The notes below the pieces were generated by a model, which worked only from the letters and a program-made list of their open reading frames with translations, had not been told where the DNA came from and ran no database searches. This document shows, piece after piece, positions 1 through 8,697 of a stretch of 64,000 bases of DNA (position 1 is the first letter of the stretch; each line of letters starts with the position of its first letter). Origin of the DNA: Amycolatopsis bartoniae (GTDB lineage Bacteria; Actinomycetota; Actinomycetes; Mycobacteriales; Pseudonocardiaceae); the NCBI RefSeq assembly GCF_014191255.1, contig NZ_JACHWH010000001.1, positions 186,001 through 250,000 of the forward strand. Direction: 5' to 3'. The position numbers and the translations under genes are program-made.

Positions 1-342
1 AACGACGCGGGTTCGAGTTGTACATGGAAGTCGGCCACCTCGTCGCTGAACTCGGTCTTCGTCGCGCCCCTGAAGGCCAACAAGAACGGGCTCGGCGACA
101 TCTACGCGAACAAGGCGAAGGACCAGTATTTCGAGCCGACGACCATCAGCGGCTATCCCGCTGTCTACGCCGGTATCTCGGACACGCGCTCCGATGGTGA
201 CTGCTCGCTGTGGGTCGGGGTGACCGATGAACTCGCGGTCAACGTGCAGACCCAGATCGGCAGTGGCCCCAACAAGTCCAATCCCTGTCCGGTCACCGAG
301 CGGGTCGCCACCGCGATGATCCAGCACCTGCAGAGCTCCTAG
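1..342 (+). CDS. DUF3558-like lipoprotein, C-terminal part (5' end outside window)
   Basis: The window opens inside this frame; 113 residues are visible before the TAG at 340-342. They show the DUF3558 pattern: an early Cys followed by Trp (CTWK), a GYPAVY motif in the middle, a central DCSLWVGV strand, a late Cys (NPCPV) and a final helix VATAMIQHL. DUF3558 proteins are usually exported lipoproteins of actinobacteria and often sit beside ESX-type genes; the lipobox would be upstream of the window. The stop codon touches the AGGAGG (341-346) of the next gene, so the two are probably co-transcribed and coupled. Function is unknown. Family call is moderately sure, as the N-terminus is not visible. 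Confidence 0.75.
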   Translation, partial: NDAGSSCTWKSATSSLNSVFVAPLKANKNGLGDIYANKAKDQYFEPTTISGYPAVYAGISDTRSDGDCSLWVGVTDELAVNVQTQIGSGPNKSNPCPVTERVATAMIQHLQSS

Positions 343-348
343 GAGGGG

Positions 349-1710
349 ATGAGCAGCATGGGTAACGGCGCGTTGATCGGGCAGACCGTCGGCAACGTGG
401 TCATGCCCGGGGCGGGCGGGATCCTCGGCACGATGGCCGGTGGGCTCTACGACCTCTTCTCCGGGCCGGAGGCTCAGCATCAGCAGTCGAACGTCGGCGG
501 GCAGACCATCGACGCGCGGCAGATCTGGGAGCAGATCCACCCCGGCAGCTCCGACTCGCTGCACGAGGGCGCCGGTGCGGCGGGCACTCTGCAGTCGGTG
601 CACGACCAGCGCTCCCAGCTCATCGACGAGATCAACAAGGCGATGGACGCCGCCTGGCAGGGGGATGCCTCGCAGCAGGTGCAGGCCGGTGCGCACCCGC
701 TCGGCATCTGGCTGCGCGACTCCGCCAGCAACCTCACCAAGAGCCAGGGCTACCTGACCTCCCAGGCCGACGCCTTCGACACCGTCCACGCGAAGGTCGA
801 GGAGATCGCCGCCGATCCGCCGCACTCCGGGTTCCTCGACGACATCAACCCGTGGAGCGACAAAGACGACGAGATCCGCAAGTACAACGAGCAGGGTCAG
901 ACGAACGTCAACGCCTTCAACGCCTACTACCAGGCCAGCGCCCAGAACGCGGCTGGCATGCCGCAGTTCAGTGCCTGGCAGGGCAACAACTTCTCCGACG
1001 GCACCGGAACCGGCAACACGGGCAACACCCCCGGCACCGGTCACACCGGCAACGTCCCCGGCACGGGCAACGTCCCCGGCGGCTTCCAGCCGTCCAACGT
1101 CGGCAGCATCACCGGTGGCAACGTCGGCAGCATCCCCGGCAGCTCGAACACGAACCTCCCCGTGGGATCCAACTCGCAGACCGGTACCGGCAACACCGGC
1201 ATCGGAACGACCACCGGCTACCAGCCCAACGTACCCGGCTACAAGTCGCCCACCTGGGACGACAGCACCACCGCCGCGGGCTATGCGCCCAGCACCTCCG
1301 GTACCGACTTCACCAGCGGTTTCGGCCCGACCGGCTCCGGCTACAGCCCCGGCAGCGCTTCCGGCGGCTTCGGCGCGGGCGGCAGCGGCAGCGGGGGCGG
1401 AATCGGCTCGATCGGCGCCGCGGGCTTCGGCCCCGCCGGGTCGGGTTCGCTAGGCGCGGGTTCGAGCACGGGTGCCGGGGCCGGCGGCAGTGCCGGTGGC
1501 GCCGCGGCCGGTCGTGGCCTGGCCGGTGCCGGGGCGGCGGGTGCCTCCGGGCGGGCCGGTTCCTCCGGCATGGGCGGCATGGGTGCGCACGGCGGTCGCG
1601 GCAAGGGCTCCGACGACGAGGAGCACCAGACCAAGTACCTGGTCAGCGAGGACCCCAACGAGCTGTTCGGCACCGACGAGCTGACCGCGCCACCCGTGAT
1701 CGGCGAGTGA
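349..1710 (+). CDS. PPE-like ESX substrate with Gly-rich C-terminal region
   Basis: A 453-residue protein. Residues about 50-200 form a helical domain with a WxG turn (WQG, residues 103-105) like the WXG100/PPE superfamily. Residues about 210-420 are a low-complexity Gly/Thr/Ser/Asn linker (GTGNTGN-like units). The acidic C-terminus ends with a conserved-looking FGTDELTAPPVIG tail known from Pseudonocardiaceae PPE-like proteins. It probably leaves the cell through an ESX/type VII system with the help of the EspG-like protein encoded next. ATG 349 lies only 2 bases after AGGAGG (341-346); ATG 358 (MGNGAL) is 11 bases after it, so 358 may be the true start. No EccC or other ESX core gene is visible here. 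Confidence 0.78.
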   Translation: MSSMGNGALIGQTVGNVVMPGAGGILGTMAGGLYDLFSGPEAQHQQSNVGGQTIDARQIWEQIHPGSSDSLHEGAGAAGTLQSVHDQRSQLIDEINKAMDAAWQGDASQQVQAGAHPLGIWLRDSASNLTKSQGYLTSQADAFDTVHAKVEEIAADPPHSGFLDDINPWSDKDDEIRKYNEQGQTNVNAFNAYYQASAQNAAGMPQFSAWQGNNFSDGTGTGNTGNTPGTGHTGNVPGTGNVPGGFQPSNVGSITGGNVGSIPGSSNTNLPVGSNSQTGTGNTGIGTTTGYQPNVPGYKSPTWDDSTTAAGYAPSTSGTDFTSGFGPTGSGYSPGSASGGFGAGGSGSGGGIGSIGAAGFGPAGSGSLGAGSSTGAGAGGSAGGAAAGRGLAGAGAAGASGRAGSSGMGGMGAHGGRGKGSDDEEHQTKYLVSEDPNELFGTDELTAPPVIGE

Positions 1711-1711
1711 A

Positions 1712-2494
1712 GTGCTGAACGCTCCCATCAAGCTCGCCACCCCGATCCTGCTGAACCTGATCCGCCGCCGCGGGGGCGAGCCGCACCCGACGCTGTCCGG
1801 CAAGGCCGTCTGGTACGACGAGAGCGCCCAGCGCGCCGTCGACCAGGAGGTCAACTCGCTGCTCACGAAGCACGGGCTGATGGGCCCGCGCGGGATGGAC
1901 CGCGGCCTGCTCGACGCCATCGAGTCGATCTCGCGCCCGCAGGTCGAGTACTACGGCTGGTTCGACGGCCAGTTCCCCGGTACGCCCGGCAACTTCACGG
2001 TGTTCGCGGGCAGCGGCAGCGGAGGCGCGTTCGTGCTGGTCCGCCTGCTCGGCGAGGAGACCGTGATCCTCGCGCCCGAACGGCCGGAGGAACTGTTGCC
2101 CGGGTTCGTCAACCAGATCCCGCCCGCGCGGCCCGCCACGGGACAGCCGCTCGTCACCACGAAGTCCGAGTTCGAGGCGGGCCGCGACGCCCTGCCCGAG
2201 GGCGAGTACACCGTCATGCGCTCGGGCCGCGACGCGCCCCCGGCGCCCGCGAAGGAGATGAGGCGGATCATGGAGCTGCCGCGCACCGGCGCGGGCAGCC
2301 TCTACGTCGCTGCGCGCACCCGCAGTGGTGCCCGGCGGCGGTGTGAACGTCCGCTGAACTTCGTGGATACGGCCGAAGGCCGCTGGTTGATGGAGGAACG
2401 ACCGGGACGTGGCGAGTCGCTCGTCGTGTTCACCCCGGCGTCTCCGCAGGTCCTGGGCGAGTGGTTACGGAACGCACAGAGCGTTCCGGGCTGA
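1712..2494 (+). CDS. EspG-family ESX secretion-associated protein
   Basis: A 260-residue protein with the EspG fold pattern: an N-terminal helix region, then YYGWFDGQ, a strand-rich centre (NFTVFAGSGSGGAFVLVRL) and a C-terminal TGAGSLYVAARTRSG ... FVDTAEGRWL segment. EspG proteins are cytosolic chaperones that bind PE/PPE heterodimers and keep them competent for type VII export; the upstream PPE-like protein is the natural client. It starts with GTG 1712, one base after the preceding TGA, which indicates coupled translation. Sequence identity within EspG is low, so the family call rests on overall pattern plus context. Confidence 0.8.
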   Translation: MLNAPIKLATPILLNLIRRRGGEPHPTLSGKAVWYDESAQRAVDQEVNSLLTKHGLMGPRGMDRGLLDAIESISRPQVEYYGWFDGQFPGTPGNFTVFAGSGSGGAFVLVRLLGEETVILAPERPEELLPGFVNQIPPARPATGQPLVTTKSEFEAGRDALPEGEYTVMRSGRDAPPAPAKEMRRIMELPRTGAGSLYVAARTRSGARRRCERPLNFVDTAEGRWLMEERPGRGESLVVFTPASPQVLGEWLRNAQSVPG

Positions 2495-2949
2495 ACCCAC
2501 CCGGTACCACCCACATGGCCCAGAAGACTGAAAGCACACCGTCCGTAGCATTCATCCACAGGCGAGTACTCACCGGGGTGCACAACTCGCGGTACGACAC
2601 GCCGATTGCGCGTACGGGCGCGACACGCCGACGAGTTTTCCGCAAAGTTCTCCACAGCTTGCCCACAGGGTCTGACCTGCGGATATGCCCCTTCAGGCAG
2701 AAATGTTCCCCAGGTTGTCCACAGACTCGGCGGCAGTTGTGATTCGTTGGGGCCACCCTTCCACAAGTTGTCCACAGGGTGTCCCCACTCGATCAACAGG
2801 CGAGTTTGCCTTGCTCCTTCCGAGGGATCTAGCGTGCCCGGGAAGCAGTAGCGCGCAGTGCGCGACACGCCCGCCAGGGGAGGTGGGCGGCGAGCCGATG
2901 AGACGGCATAATCGAACTGGTGTTCGCTTGACGAGGAGGTGTCCGCGCG
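2495..2949. promoter_or_regulatory. dnaB leader with a cluster of DnaA-box-like sites
   Basis: This 455-base gap holds no convincing gene. It contains two perfect actinobacterial DnaA boxes TTGTCCACA at 2715-2723 and 2768-2776, plus near matches TCATCCACA 2552-2560, TTCTCCACA 2648-2656 and TTGCCCACA 2659-2667. All are in the same orientation and all precede the replicative helicase gene. An SOS-box-like palindrome and a CATAAT -10-like hexamer (2907-2912) lie near the dnaB start. The sites are seen directly; DnaA binding is inference. Confidence 0.6.
2912..2927. promoter_or_regulatory. SOS-box-like palindrome (LexA operator candidate)
   Basis: TCGAAC-TGGT-GTTCGC differs at one position from the actinobacterial LexA consensus TCGAAC-N4-GTTCGA. 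It begins at the last base of a CATAAT -10-like hexamer (2907-2912) and ends 22 bases before the dnaB GTG, a position where a bound repressor would block initiation. The AGGAGGT ribosome binding site (2934-2940) follows directly. Binding by LexA is inferred from the motif only. Confidence 0.5.
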
Positions 2950-4353
2950 GTGGCGCTGACGGACGACCGCGGTCCCGCCTACGCATCCGACCCCGGGCCG
3001 GAGGACCCGGGGCCGCGACGCGGTGAGTTCGACCGGCAGCCGCCACAGGACGTGGCGGCGGAGCAGTCGGTGCTCGGCGGCATGCTGCTGTCCAAGGACG
3101 CGATCGCCGACGTGGTGGAGGCGCTCGGTCCCAGCGACTTCTACCTGCCGAAGCACCAGGCGGTCTACGACTGCATCCTGGACCTGTACGGCCGCGGCGA
3201 GCCCGCCGACCCGATCACCGTCTCCGCCGAGCTGGAACGCCGCGGCGAGCTGGCCCGCGTCGGCGGGGCGCCGTACCTGCACACGCTGATCGCGACGGTG
3301 CCCACCGCCGCGAACGCCGGGTACTACGCGGAGATCGTCGCCGAGAAGGCCATCCTGCGGCGGCTCGTCGAGGCCGGTACGCGGATCGTGCAGTACGGCT
3401 ACGGCGCCGCGAACGAGGGCGCCGAGATCAACGAGGTCGTCGACCGCGCGCAGGCCGCGATCTACGAGGTCACCGAGCGGCGCACCAGCGAGGACTACAT
3501 CGCGCTGGAGGAGCTGCTCCAGCCGACCATGGACGAGATCGACGCGATCGCGTCCCGCGGCGGCACGGCGCAGGGTGTGCCCACCGGGTTCGCCGACCTC
3601 GACGAGGTGACCAACGGCCTGCACGCCGGACAGATGATCATCGTGGCGGCCCGGCCCGGTGTCGGTAAGTCGACACTGGGTCTCGACTTCGCCCGGTCAT
3701 GTTCCATCAAGCACGGCATGACCAGCGTCATCTTCTCGCTGGAAATGAGCCGCATCGAGATCGTCATGCGCATGCTCTCGGCCGAGGCCCGCATCCGCCT
3801 CGCCGACATGCGCAGTGGCCGCATGTCCGACGACGACTGGACGCGGCTCGCCCGGCGGATGAGCGAGATCAGCGAGGCCCCGCTGTTCATCGACGACTCG
3901 CCGAACATGACGATGATGGAGATCCGGGCGAAGGCGCGCCGGATCAAGCAGCGCAACGACCTCAAGCTCGTGGTCGTCGACTACATGCAGCTGATGACGT
4001 CGGGCAAGCGCGTCGAGTCGCGGCAGCAGGAGGTCTCGGAGTTCTCGCGGCAGCTGAAGCTGCTGGCCAAGGAGCTCGAAGTACCGGTGGTCGCGATCAG
4101 CCAGCTGAACCGTGGCCCCGAGCAGCGGACCGACAAGCGGCCGATGCTGTCGGACCTGCGTGAGTCGGGATCGCTGGAGCAGGACGCCGACATGGTCATC
4201 CTGATCAACCGCCCGGACGCGTGGGAGCGCGACGACCCGCGCGCGGGGGAGGCGGACCTGATCCTGGCGAAGCACCGCGCCGGCCCGACGAGCACGATCG
4301 TGGTCGCGCACCAGCTGCACTACAGCCGTTTCGCGGATCTGGCCCAGACCTGA
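2950..4353 (+). CDS. dnaB: Replicative DNA helicase DnaB
   Basis: A 467-residue hexameric 5'-3' helicase that unwinds DNA at the replication fork. The N-terminal domain begins at PPQDVAAEQSVLGG (31-44) and is joined by a linker to a RecA-like C-terminal domain. Walker A is ARPGVGKST (234-242), followed by SLEM (263-266), the Walker B strand LKLVVVDYMQL (338-348), and QLNRGPEQR, with the KHR finger at 441-443. GTG 2950 is chosen because AGGAGGT (2934-2940) lies 9 bases upstream. Length is normal for an intein-free DnaB; many actinobacterial dnaB genes carry inteins and this one does not. It lies about 45 kb from dnaA, with its own regulatory leader. Confidence 0.97.
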   Translation: MALTDDRGPAYASDPGPEDPGPRRGEFDRQPPQDVAAEQSVLGGMLLSKDAIADVVEALGPSDFYLPKHQAVYDCILDLYGRGEPADPITVSAELERRGELARVGGAPYLHTLIATVPTAANAGYYAEIVAEKAILRRLVEAGTRIVQYGYGAANEGAEINEVVDRAQAAIYEVTERRTSEDYIALEELLQPTMDEIDAIASRGGTAQGVPTGFADLDEVTNGLHAGQMIIVAARPGVGKSTLGLDFARSCSIKHGMTSVIFSLEMSRIEIVMRMLSAEARIRLADMRSGRMSDDDWTRLARRMSEISEAPLFIDDSPNMTMMEIRAKARRIKQRNDLKLVVVDYMQLMTSGKRVESRQQEVSEFSRQLKLLAKELEVPVVAISQLNRGPEQRTDKRPMLSDLRESGSLEQDADMVILINRPDAWERDDPRAGEADLILAKHRAGPTSTIVVAHQLHYSRFADLAQT

Positions 4354-4357
4354 CGGG

Positions 4358-4744
4358 TCACCGCAGGATGCCGCAGCGGTGGAGGCTCTCCTCGACGCGC
4401 AGACGTTCCGCCTCGTGTTCCAGGCCTTCGGGCACCGTGTCGAGCCACTGGGGTTCGCCGACCGCGCGGCAGGCCTGGGCCAGCAGGGCGTCGTACGCCT
4501 GTTCCGTCGCGCGGCGGCGCAGCGCCGGTGCGCGGGGTGGGATCCGTTCCAGCGCTAAGCGGACCCGGCGCAGGTCGGCGGCTATGCGTTCGATCGGTGG
4601 GCCTTCCGGCACCGGGCGGCGGCTGCGGTAGTGGTCGACCAGTGCGTCCGCGAGGCGGGGCAGTTTCGAGGCCAGCCAGAAGCCCACCAGCGGTCCGGCG
4701 CAGACCGCCACGTACGCCACCACGTTCCCGACTGGAACGGCCAT
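4358..4744 (-). CDS. Small membrane-anchored hypothetical protein
   Basis: A 128-residue protein with one N-terminal hydrophobic segment (about residues 5-26, VGNVVAYVAVCAGPLVGFWLASKL) followed by a charged, Arg/Glu-rich helical region likely to be cytoplasmic. It ends 4 bases from the dnaB stop, so the two genes converge with no room for a separate terminator. No catalytic motif is recognisable and no family name can be given. ATG 4744 is the only good start; it lies about 115 bases from the divergent dioxygenase gene. Confidence 0.7.
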   Translation of the reverse strand: MAVPVGNVVAYVAVCAGPLVGFWLASKLPRLADALVDHYRSRRPVPEGPPIERIAADLRRVRLALERIPPRAPALRRRATEQAYDALLAQACRAVGEPQWLDTVPEGLEHEAERLRVEESLHRCGILR

Positions 4745-4859
4745 GACCGAGGATAAGCGCCTCCACGCACCCCATCGCCACTCTTGACCGGTTCCGCCGG
4801 AATAACTCCGTGCCCCGCGGCGTCCCTGTCATTGAATCTTCAACAGATGGGAGCCCGCG

Positions 4860-5636
4860 ATGAGTGCGACCCCCGTGCTCTACCTGAGCCACGGCGCCCC
4901 GCCGCTCGCCGACGACGCCACGTGGACCCGGCAGCTCGCGCACTGGTCCGCCGGGCTGCCGAGGCCCCGCGCGATCCTGGTCGTCTCGGCGCACTGGGAG
5001 GAGGCGCCGCTCACCCTCGGCGCCACGACGACGGTGCCACTGGTCTACGACTTCTGGGGCTTCCCCCAGCGCTACTACCAGGTGACCTACCCCGCACCGG
5101 GCGCGCCGGAACTGGCCGCCAAGGTCCGCAAGCTGCTGCACGGTCCCGGCAGGCCCGTGCACGACGCGCCGGACCGCGGCCTCGACCACGGCGCCTACGT
5201 GCCGCTGGTGGAGATGTACCCGGAGGCCGACATCCCCGTGCTCCAGGTCTCGATGCCGTCGCTCGACCCCCGCGAGCTGTTCGAGCTCGGCCGCCGGTTG
5301 AAGCCTCTGCGCGACGAGGGCGTGCTGATCATCGGCAGCGGCTTCTTCACCCACAACCTCGCCGCGATGCGGCAGGTCGACGGCACCGACGGGCAACCGC
5401 CGCGCTGGTCAGCCGAGTTCGACCAGTGGGGTGACGAGGTGCTCCGCACCGGGGACGTCGACGCCCTGCTGGACTTCCAGCACAAGGCGCCCGCGGCGGC
5501 GCTCGCGCACCCGCGCATCGAGCACTTCGCGCCGCTGTTCGTTTCCCTCGGTGCCGGGAGCGAGGACGCGAAGCCCGAGACCGTCATCGACGGCTACTGG
5601 TACGGGCTCGCGAAGCGCTCGGTGCAGCTCGGCTGA
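4860..5636 (+). CDS. LigB/DODA-type class III extradiol ring-cleavage dioxygenase
   Basis: A 258-residue protein of the 4,5-DOPA extradiol dioxygenase (YgiD) family. The pattern LYLSHGAPPL (His11), VVSAHWE (His45), a DRGLDHGAYVPL motif (His110), GSGFFTHNL (His165) and RIEHFAPL (His222) fits the family, in which His residues hold the metal and activate oxygen-dependent cleavage of catechol rings. Related enzymes from bacteria are annotated as dioxygenases with often unknown natural substrate. No neighbour suggests a catabolic pathway, so the substrate is open. A strong hairpin terminator follows at 5640-5673. Confidence 0.88.
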   Translation: MSATPVLYLSHGAPPLADDATWTRQLAHWSAGLPRPRAILVVSAHWEEAPLTLGATTTVPLVYDFWGFPQRYYQVTYPAPGAPELAAKVRKLLHGPGRPVHDAPDRGLDHGAYVPLVEMYPEADIPVLQVSMPSLDPRELFELGRRLKPLRDEGVLIIGSGFFTHNLAAMRQVDGTDGQPPRWSAEFDQWGDEVLRTGDVDALLDFQHKAPAAALAHPRIEHFAPLFVSLGAGSEDAKPETVIDGYWYGLAKRSVQLG

Positions 5637-5639
5637 ACG

Positions 5640-5673
5640 ACGGGCCCGGGAGCGCCGTTGCTCCCGGGCCCGT
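5640..5673. terminator. Bidirectional hairpin terminator
   Basis: Perfect 14-bp inverted repeat: ACGGGCCCGGGAGC (5640-5653), a 6-base loop, and GCTCCCGGGCCCGT (5660-5673). It sits between the converging dioxygenase and chaplin-like genes and can serve both. No long T tract follows, as is common for actinobacterial terminators. Confidence 0.8.
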
Positions 5674-5685
5674 CCGTCAGTCAGC

Positions 5686-8600
5686 TCAGAGCTTCATGTG
5701 CTTGCCGTTGCCCAGCCCCAGCACGCCGGACTTGTTCAGCAGCGTGGCCGGGCTGGCGTCGATGTTCGGCAGTGACGGCGCCTGGATCTGCGGCATCACG
5801 TCGCCGAGGCGACCCGGCAGCGCGTGCCCGCCGACCACGCCGTCCGCACCCGGCAGCACCGGCAGCTTCGGCAGGACCTCGGTGATCGCCTGCGCACCCG
5901 GCACCGCGCCCACCGACGGGAGCTTGCCCGCCTGCGGCATACCCGGCATGCGCGTGACGATGTCGGTCAGGTCGGCGCGGTCGGCCCGCGCGGCCTCGGT
6001 CCGCTTGAGCGGCAGGCTCTTCAGGTTCGGCAGCGTGGGCAGGTGGGCCGCCTCCAGCTCCGAGGTGCTGATCGGCATGCTCAGCTGCGCCGCGCGGTCG
6101 GCCACGTCGAGCTCGGTGACGTTGCGGGTCTGCGAGTCCACGACGGCGACCACACCGGCCGGGATGTCGAAGACCTGCACGGCGCCGCCCACCGGGACCT
6201 GCCGGTCCAGCCCGGACAGCGCGTGCTCCGAACCGGCCGTGTGGGTCTCGCCGTCGACGGTGCCCACGGTGGTGTTGTCCGCGACCGCGTGCGCGACACC
6301 GCTCAGCGAAGCGGCCACGCCGAACACCTGGGCCACTGCGGGCACCGGGACGTCGAAGATGTCGCCGGACAGCGCACCGTCCACACCGGACGTCGCCACG
6401 TCGCCGCCCGAGGTGACCTCGCTGTTGTTGAGCCCCGCGCCCCGCGCGACGCCGGCCAGGCTGGCCGCGTCGCCGAAGACCTGGGCGATCGGCAACGCCT
6501 GTGCGCTGACCACGTTGCCCGCGATCGAGCCGCCGTTGCCGTTGGTCGCCGAGTCGCCGCCCGCCGTGGACGCGATGTCGTTGACGGCGTCGCCGTGGGC
6601 CACGCCGCCCCAGTCCGCGGCGAGGCCGAACACCGAGGCAGCCGCACCCGCGGGTGCCTGCACGATGTTGCCCGCCAGCGTGCCGCCCTCACCGGTCGCG
6701 GTGGCGTCGCCGCCCGCCGTCGAGTCGGTCAGGTCGTCACTCGCGCCGAAGCCGTTACCCACCAGGGCAGCGGCGACGCCGTGCACCTGAGCGGGCAGCG
6801 AAACCGGGACCTGGGCGAGGTTTCCGGCGGCGGTGCCTTCCTTGCCGTCGGCGTTGGTGTCGCCACCCGCGGTCGAGGTGGTGTCGGTGGTCGCCGCACC
6901 CCGGCCCTGCCCGACCAGGGACGCACCGGCTCCGAAGACCTGCGCCGGCAGCGAGATCGGCGCCGCCACCAGGTTCGCGCTGCCGGTCCCGTGGTCGTCC
7001 TGGGTGTTGCCGCCACCGCCCGCGGTGACGTCCTTGCACTCCTCGGCCGCACCGGTGCCCTGGCCGACCACGGCGGCTCCCGCGCCGAAGAGCTCGGCGG
7101 GCAGTGCCACCGGGACCTGAGCGACGTTGCCGGAGCCGGTCGAGTCGTTGCCCTGGCTGCCGTTGTAGCCACCCGCGGTGACCGTCTTGGTCTCGCTCGC
7201 GGTGCCGGACGCGTTACCGATCACCGCGCCGCCAAGGCCGAAGACCTCGGCGGTGCCGGCGGGCTGCGGGTGGACGCTGTTGCCGCCCAGGAACGAGCCG
7301 TTGCCGTTGGTGTAGGTGCCGCCGCCTGCCGTGGCGTCGATGTCGTTCTCGCAGCCGCCCGCGTTGGCGGTGCCGATCACGGCGCCGGCGGCGCAGAACA
7401 CCTCGGCGGGCAGCGCGACGGGGGCGTCGACGATGTTGCCCGAGGCGGCGCCGTCACGACCCGCGGTGGACGTGAAGCCACCGGCCTGCGCTTCCGTGCC
7501 GATGATGTTCGCGGCGCGGCCCACGCCGGAGCCCGCGAGCGAGTTGCCGACCACGGCCGCGGCGTTGCCGACGACCGTCGCGGGCACGGCGCCCTGCGGC
7601 TGGACGACGTTGCCCGCGAGGAACGCGTTGTCGCCGTGGGTCTGGATGTAGCTGGGCGCGTCGTGCAGACCCGGCGTGGTGTCCCCGGCGATCGCGGAGG
7701 AGACCGCGCTGCCGTGCGCGTCGGCGTCACCGCCGCCCGAGACGGCGTTGTTTGAAGCCTTGACCGGCAGGGCGATCGGCAGCGCCGCGACGTTGCCGGT
7801 GCCCGCACCGTGCGACCCCTCGGTGATGACGTAGCCGCCCGAGTCGGCCTCGCTGACGCCGTTGAAGTCGGTCTCGGCGTGGCCGAGCAACCCACCCAGC
7901 GCGTTGCCCGACACCTGCACCGGCGTCGCGCCCTGCGGGCTGACGACGTTGCCCGCCGCCGCGCCGTTGGTGCCGTCGGTCTCGACGTCGCCGGTGGTGG
8001 CCGCGGACTGCGCGGCGCTGCCGGAGGTCCGGCCGCTGCCGACGAGGCCGAGCGCGTTGCCGGAGATCTGCACGGGCAGGGCCCAGTCGAGGTTCACGGC
8101 GTTGCCGGCAAGGCCACCGTGCGCACCGGTGGTGTCGATGTCGGTGTCACGGGTGTAGGTCTGGTCGGAGTGGGTGTGGGTCTCGGCGTTGCCCAGCACA
8201 CCGATCGCGTTGCCGGTGATCTGGATCGGCACCACGACGTTGCCGACGACCTTGTTGCCCTCGAACACGTCACCGTTCGGCTCGACCGACGGCGGGGTTG
8301 CCTGGTCGGTCCGCTTGGCGGTCGCGCTGCTCAGCGACTGCCCTGCCTGGCTCGCGGCACCCGTGACCTTCGAGGTCACCCCGTTCACCTTGCTCAACCC
8401 GGGGGCGGTGGGCTTGAGCGCTCCGGTGGTGGCGGCCCGGGCGAGGGCGTGGTTCACCCGGTCCGTGGCCGGCGCGGTGCTGAACTCCTTGTGGATGTCA
8501 GGCAGGTCCACCTGCTTGCCCAGCGTTCCGAGCGCGTTGCCGGAGATGTCGACCGGGATGCTCGCGTTCAGGTCCAGGGGACCGGCCGGGGTGTCCGGGT

Positions 8601-8697
8601 TGACGTTCTCGTCGGCCGACGCGATGCCGGTACCCAGCATCAGCAGGCCACCCGTGACCAGCGCGGTCTGGATTCCACGCTTTGCCCAGGTCTGCAT
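5686..8697 (-). CDS. Giant secreted chaplin-like repeat protein
   Basis: A 1003-residue protein. The signal peptide has a basic start (MQTWAKRG), a hydrophobic core and an AXA site (ASA, about residues 26-28). The body is about 15 divergent repeats of roughly 55-60 residues. Each has a hydrophobic chaplin-like unit such as PVQISGNALGLVG or PAQVFGAGASLVG, then a Gly/Asp/Thr-rich spacer, then GNxV before the next unit. Early repeats keep the SGNA form; later ones drift to VFGxxA. Two middle repeats carry Cys (residues near VFCAAGAVIG and AAEECKD). Chaplins are small amyloid-forming surface proteins of Streptomyces aerial hyphae; a long array of such units suggests a cell-surface coat or adhesin. 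The gene starts at ATG 8697 after an AGGAG-type site. No sortase motif is seen. Confidence 0.8.
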   Translation of the reverse strand: MQTWAKRGIQTALVTGGLLMLGTGIASADENVNPDTPAGPLDLNASIPVDISGNALGTLGKQVDLPDIHKEFSTAPATDRVNHALARAATTGALKPTAPGLSKVNGVTSKVTGAASQAGQSLSSATAKRTDQATPPSVEPNGDVFEGNKVVGNVVVPIQITGNAIGVLGNAETHTHSDQTYTRDTDIDTTGAHGGLAGNAVNLDWALPVQISGNALGLVGSGRTSGSAAQSAATTGDVETDGTNGAAAGNVVSPQGATPVQVSGNALGGLLGHAETDFNGVSEADSGGYVITEGSHGAGTGNVAALPIALPVKASNNAVSGGGDADAHGSAVSSAIAGDTTPGLHDAPSYIQTHGDNAFLAGNVVQPQGAVPATVVGNAAAVVGNSLAGSGVGRAANIIGTEAQAGGFTSTAGRDGAASGNIVDAPVALPAEVFCAAGAVIGTANAGGCENDIDATAGGGTYTNGNGSFLGGNSVHPQPAGTAEVFGLGGAVIGNASGTASETKTVTAGGYNGSQGNDSTGSGNVAQVPVALPAELFGAGAAVVGQGTGAAEECKDVTAGGGGNTQDDHGTGSANLVAAPISLPAQVFGAGASLVGQGRGAATTDTTSTAGGDTNADGKEGTAAGNLAQVPVSLPAQVHGVAAALVGNGFGASDDLTDSTAGGDATATGEGGTLAGNIVQAPAGAAASVFGLAADWGGVAHGDAVNDIASTAGGDSATNGNGGSIAGNVVSAQALPIAQVFGDAASLAGVARGAGLNNSEVTSGGDVATSGVDGALSGDIFDVPVPAVAQVFGVAASLSGVAHAVADNTTVGTVDGETHTAGSEHALSGLDRQVPVGGAVQVFDIPAGVVAVVDSQTRNVTELDVADRAAQLSMPISTSELEAAHLPTLPNLKSLPLKRTEAARADRADLTDIVTRMPGMPQAGKLPSVGAVPGAQAITEVLPKLPVLPGADGVVGGHALPGRLGDVMPQIQAPSLPNIDASPATLLNKSGVLGLGNGKHMKL

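Noticed and set aside
1006-1200. Tandem DNA repeat or CRISPR-like array
   Set aside because: It is the GTGNTGN-type low-complexity coding linker of the PPE-like protein; the units vary and lack equal spacers.
2950-4353. Search for an intein in dnaB (and gyrA)
   Set aside because: Both proteins have the length and unbroken motifs of intein-free forms.
5700-8600. Repeated GC-rich units as a CRISPR or satellite
   Set aside because: The period is about 170-180 bases, in frame and divergent at DNA level, so it is protein repeat coding.
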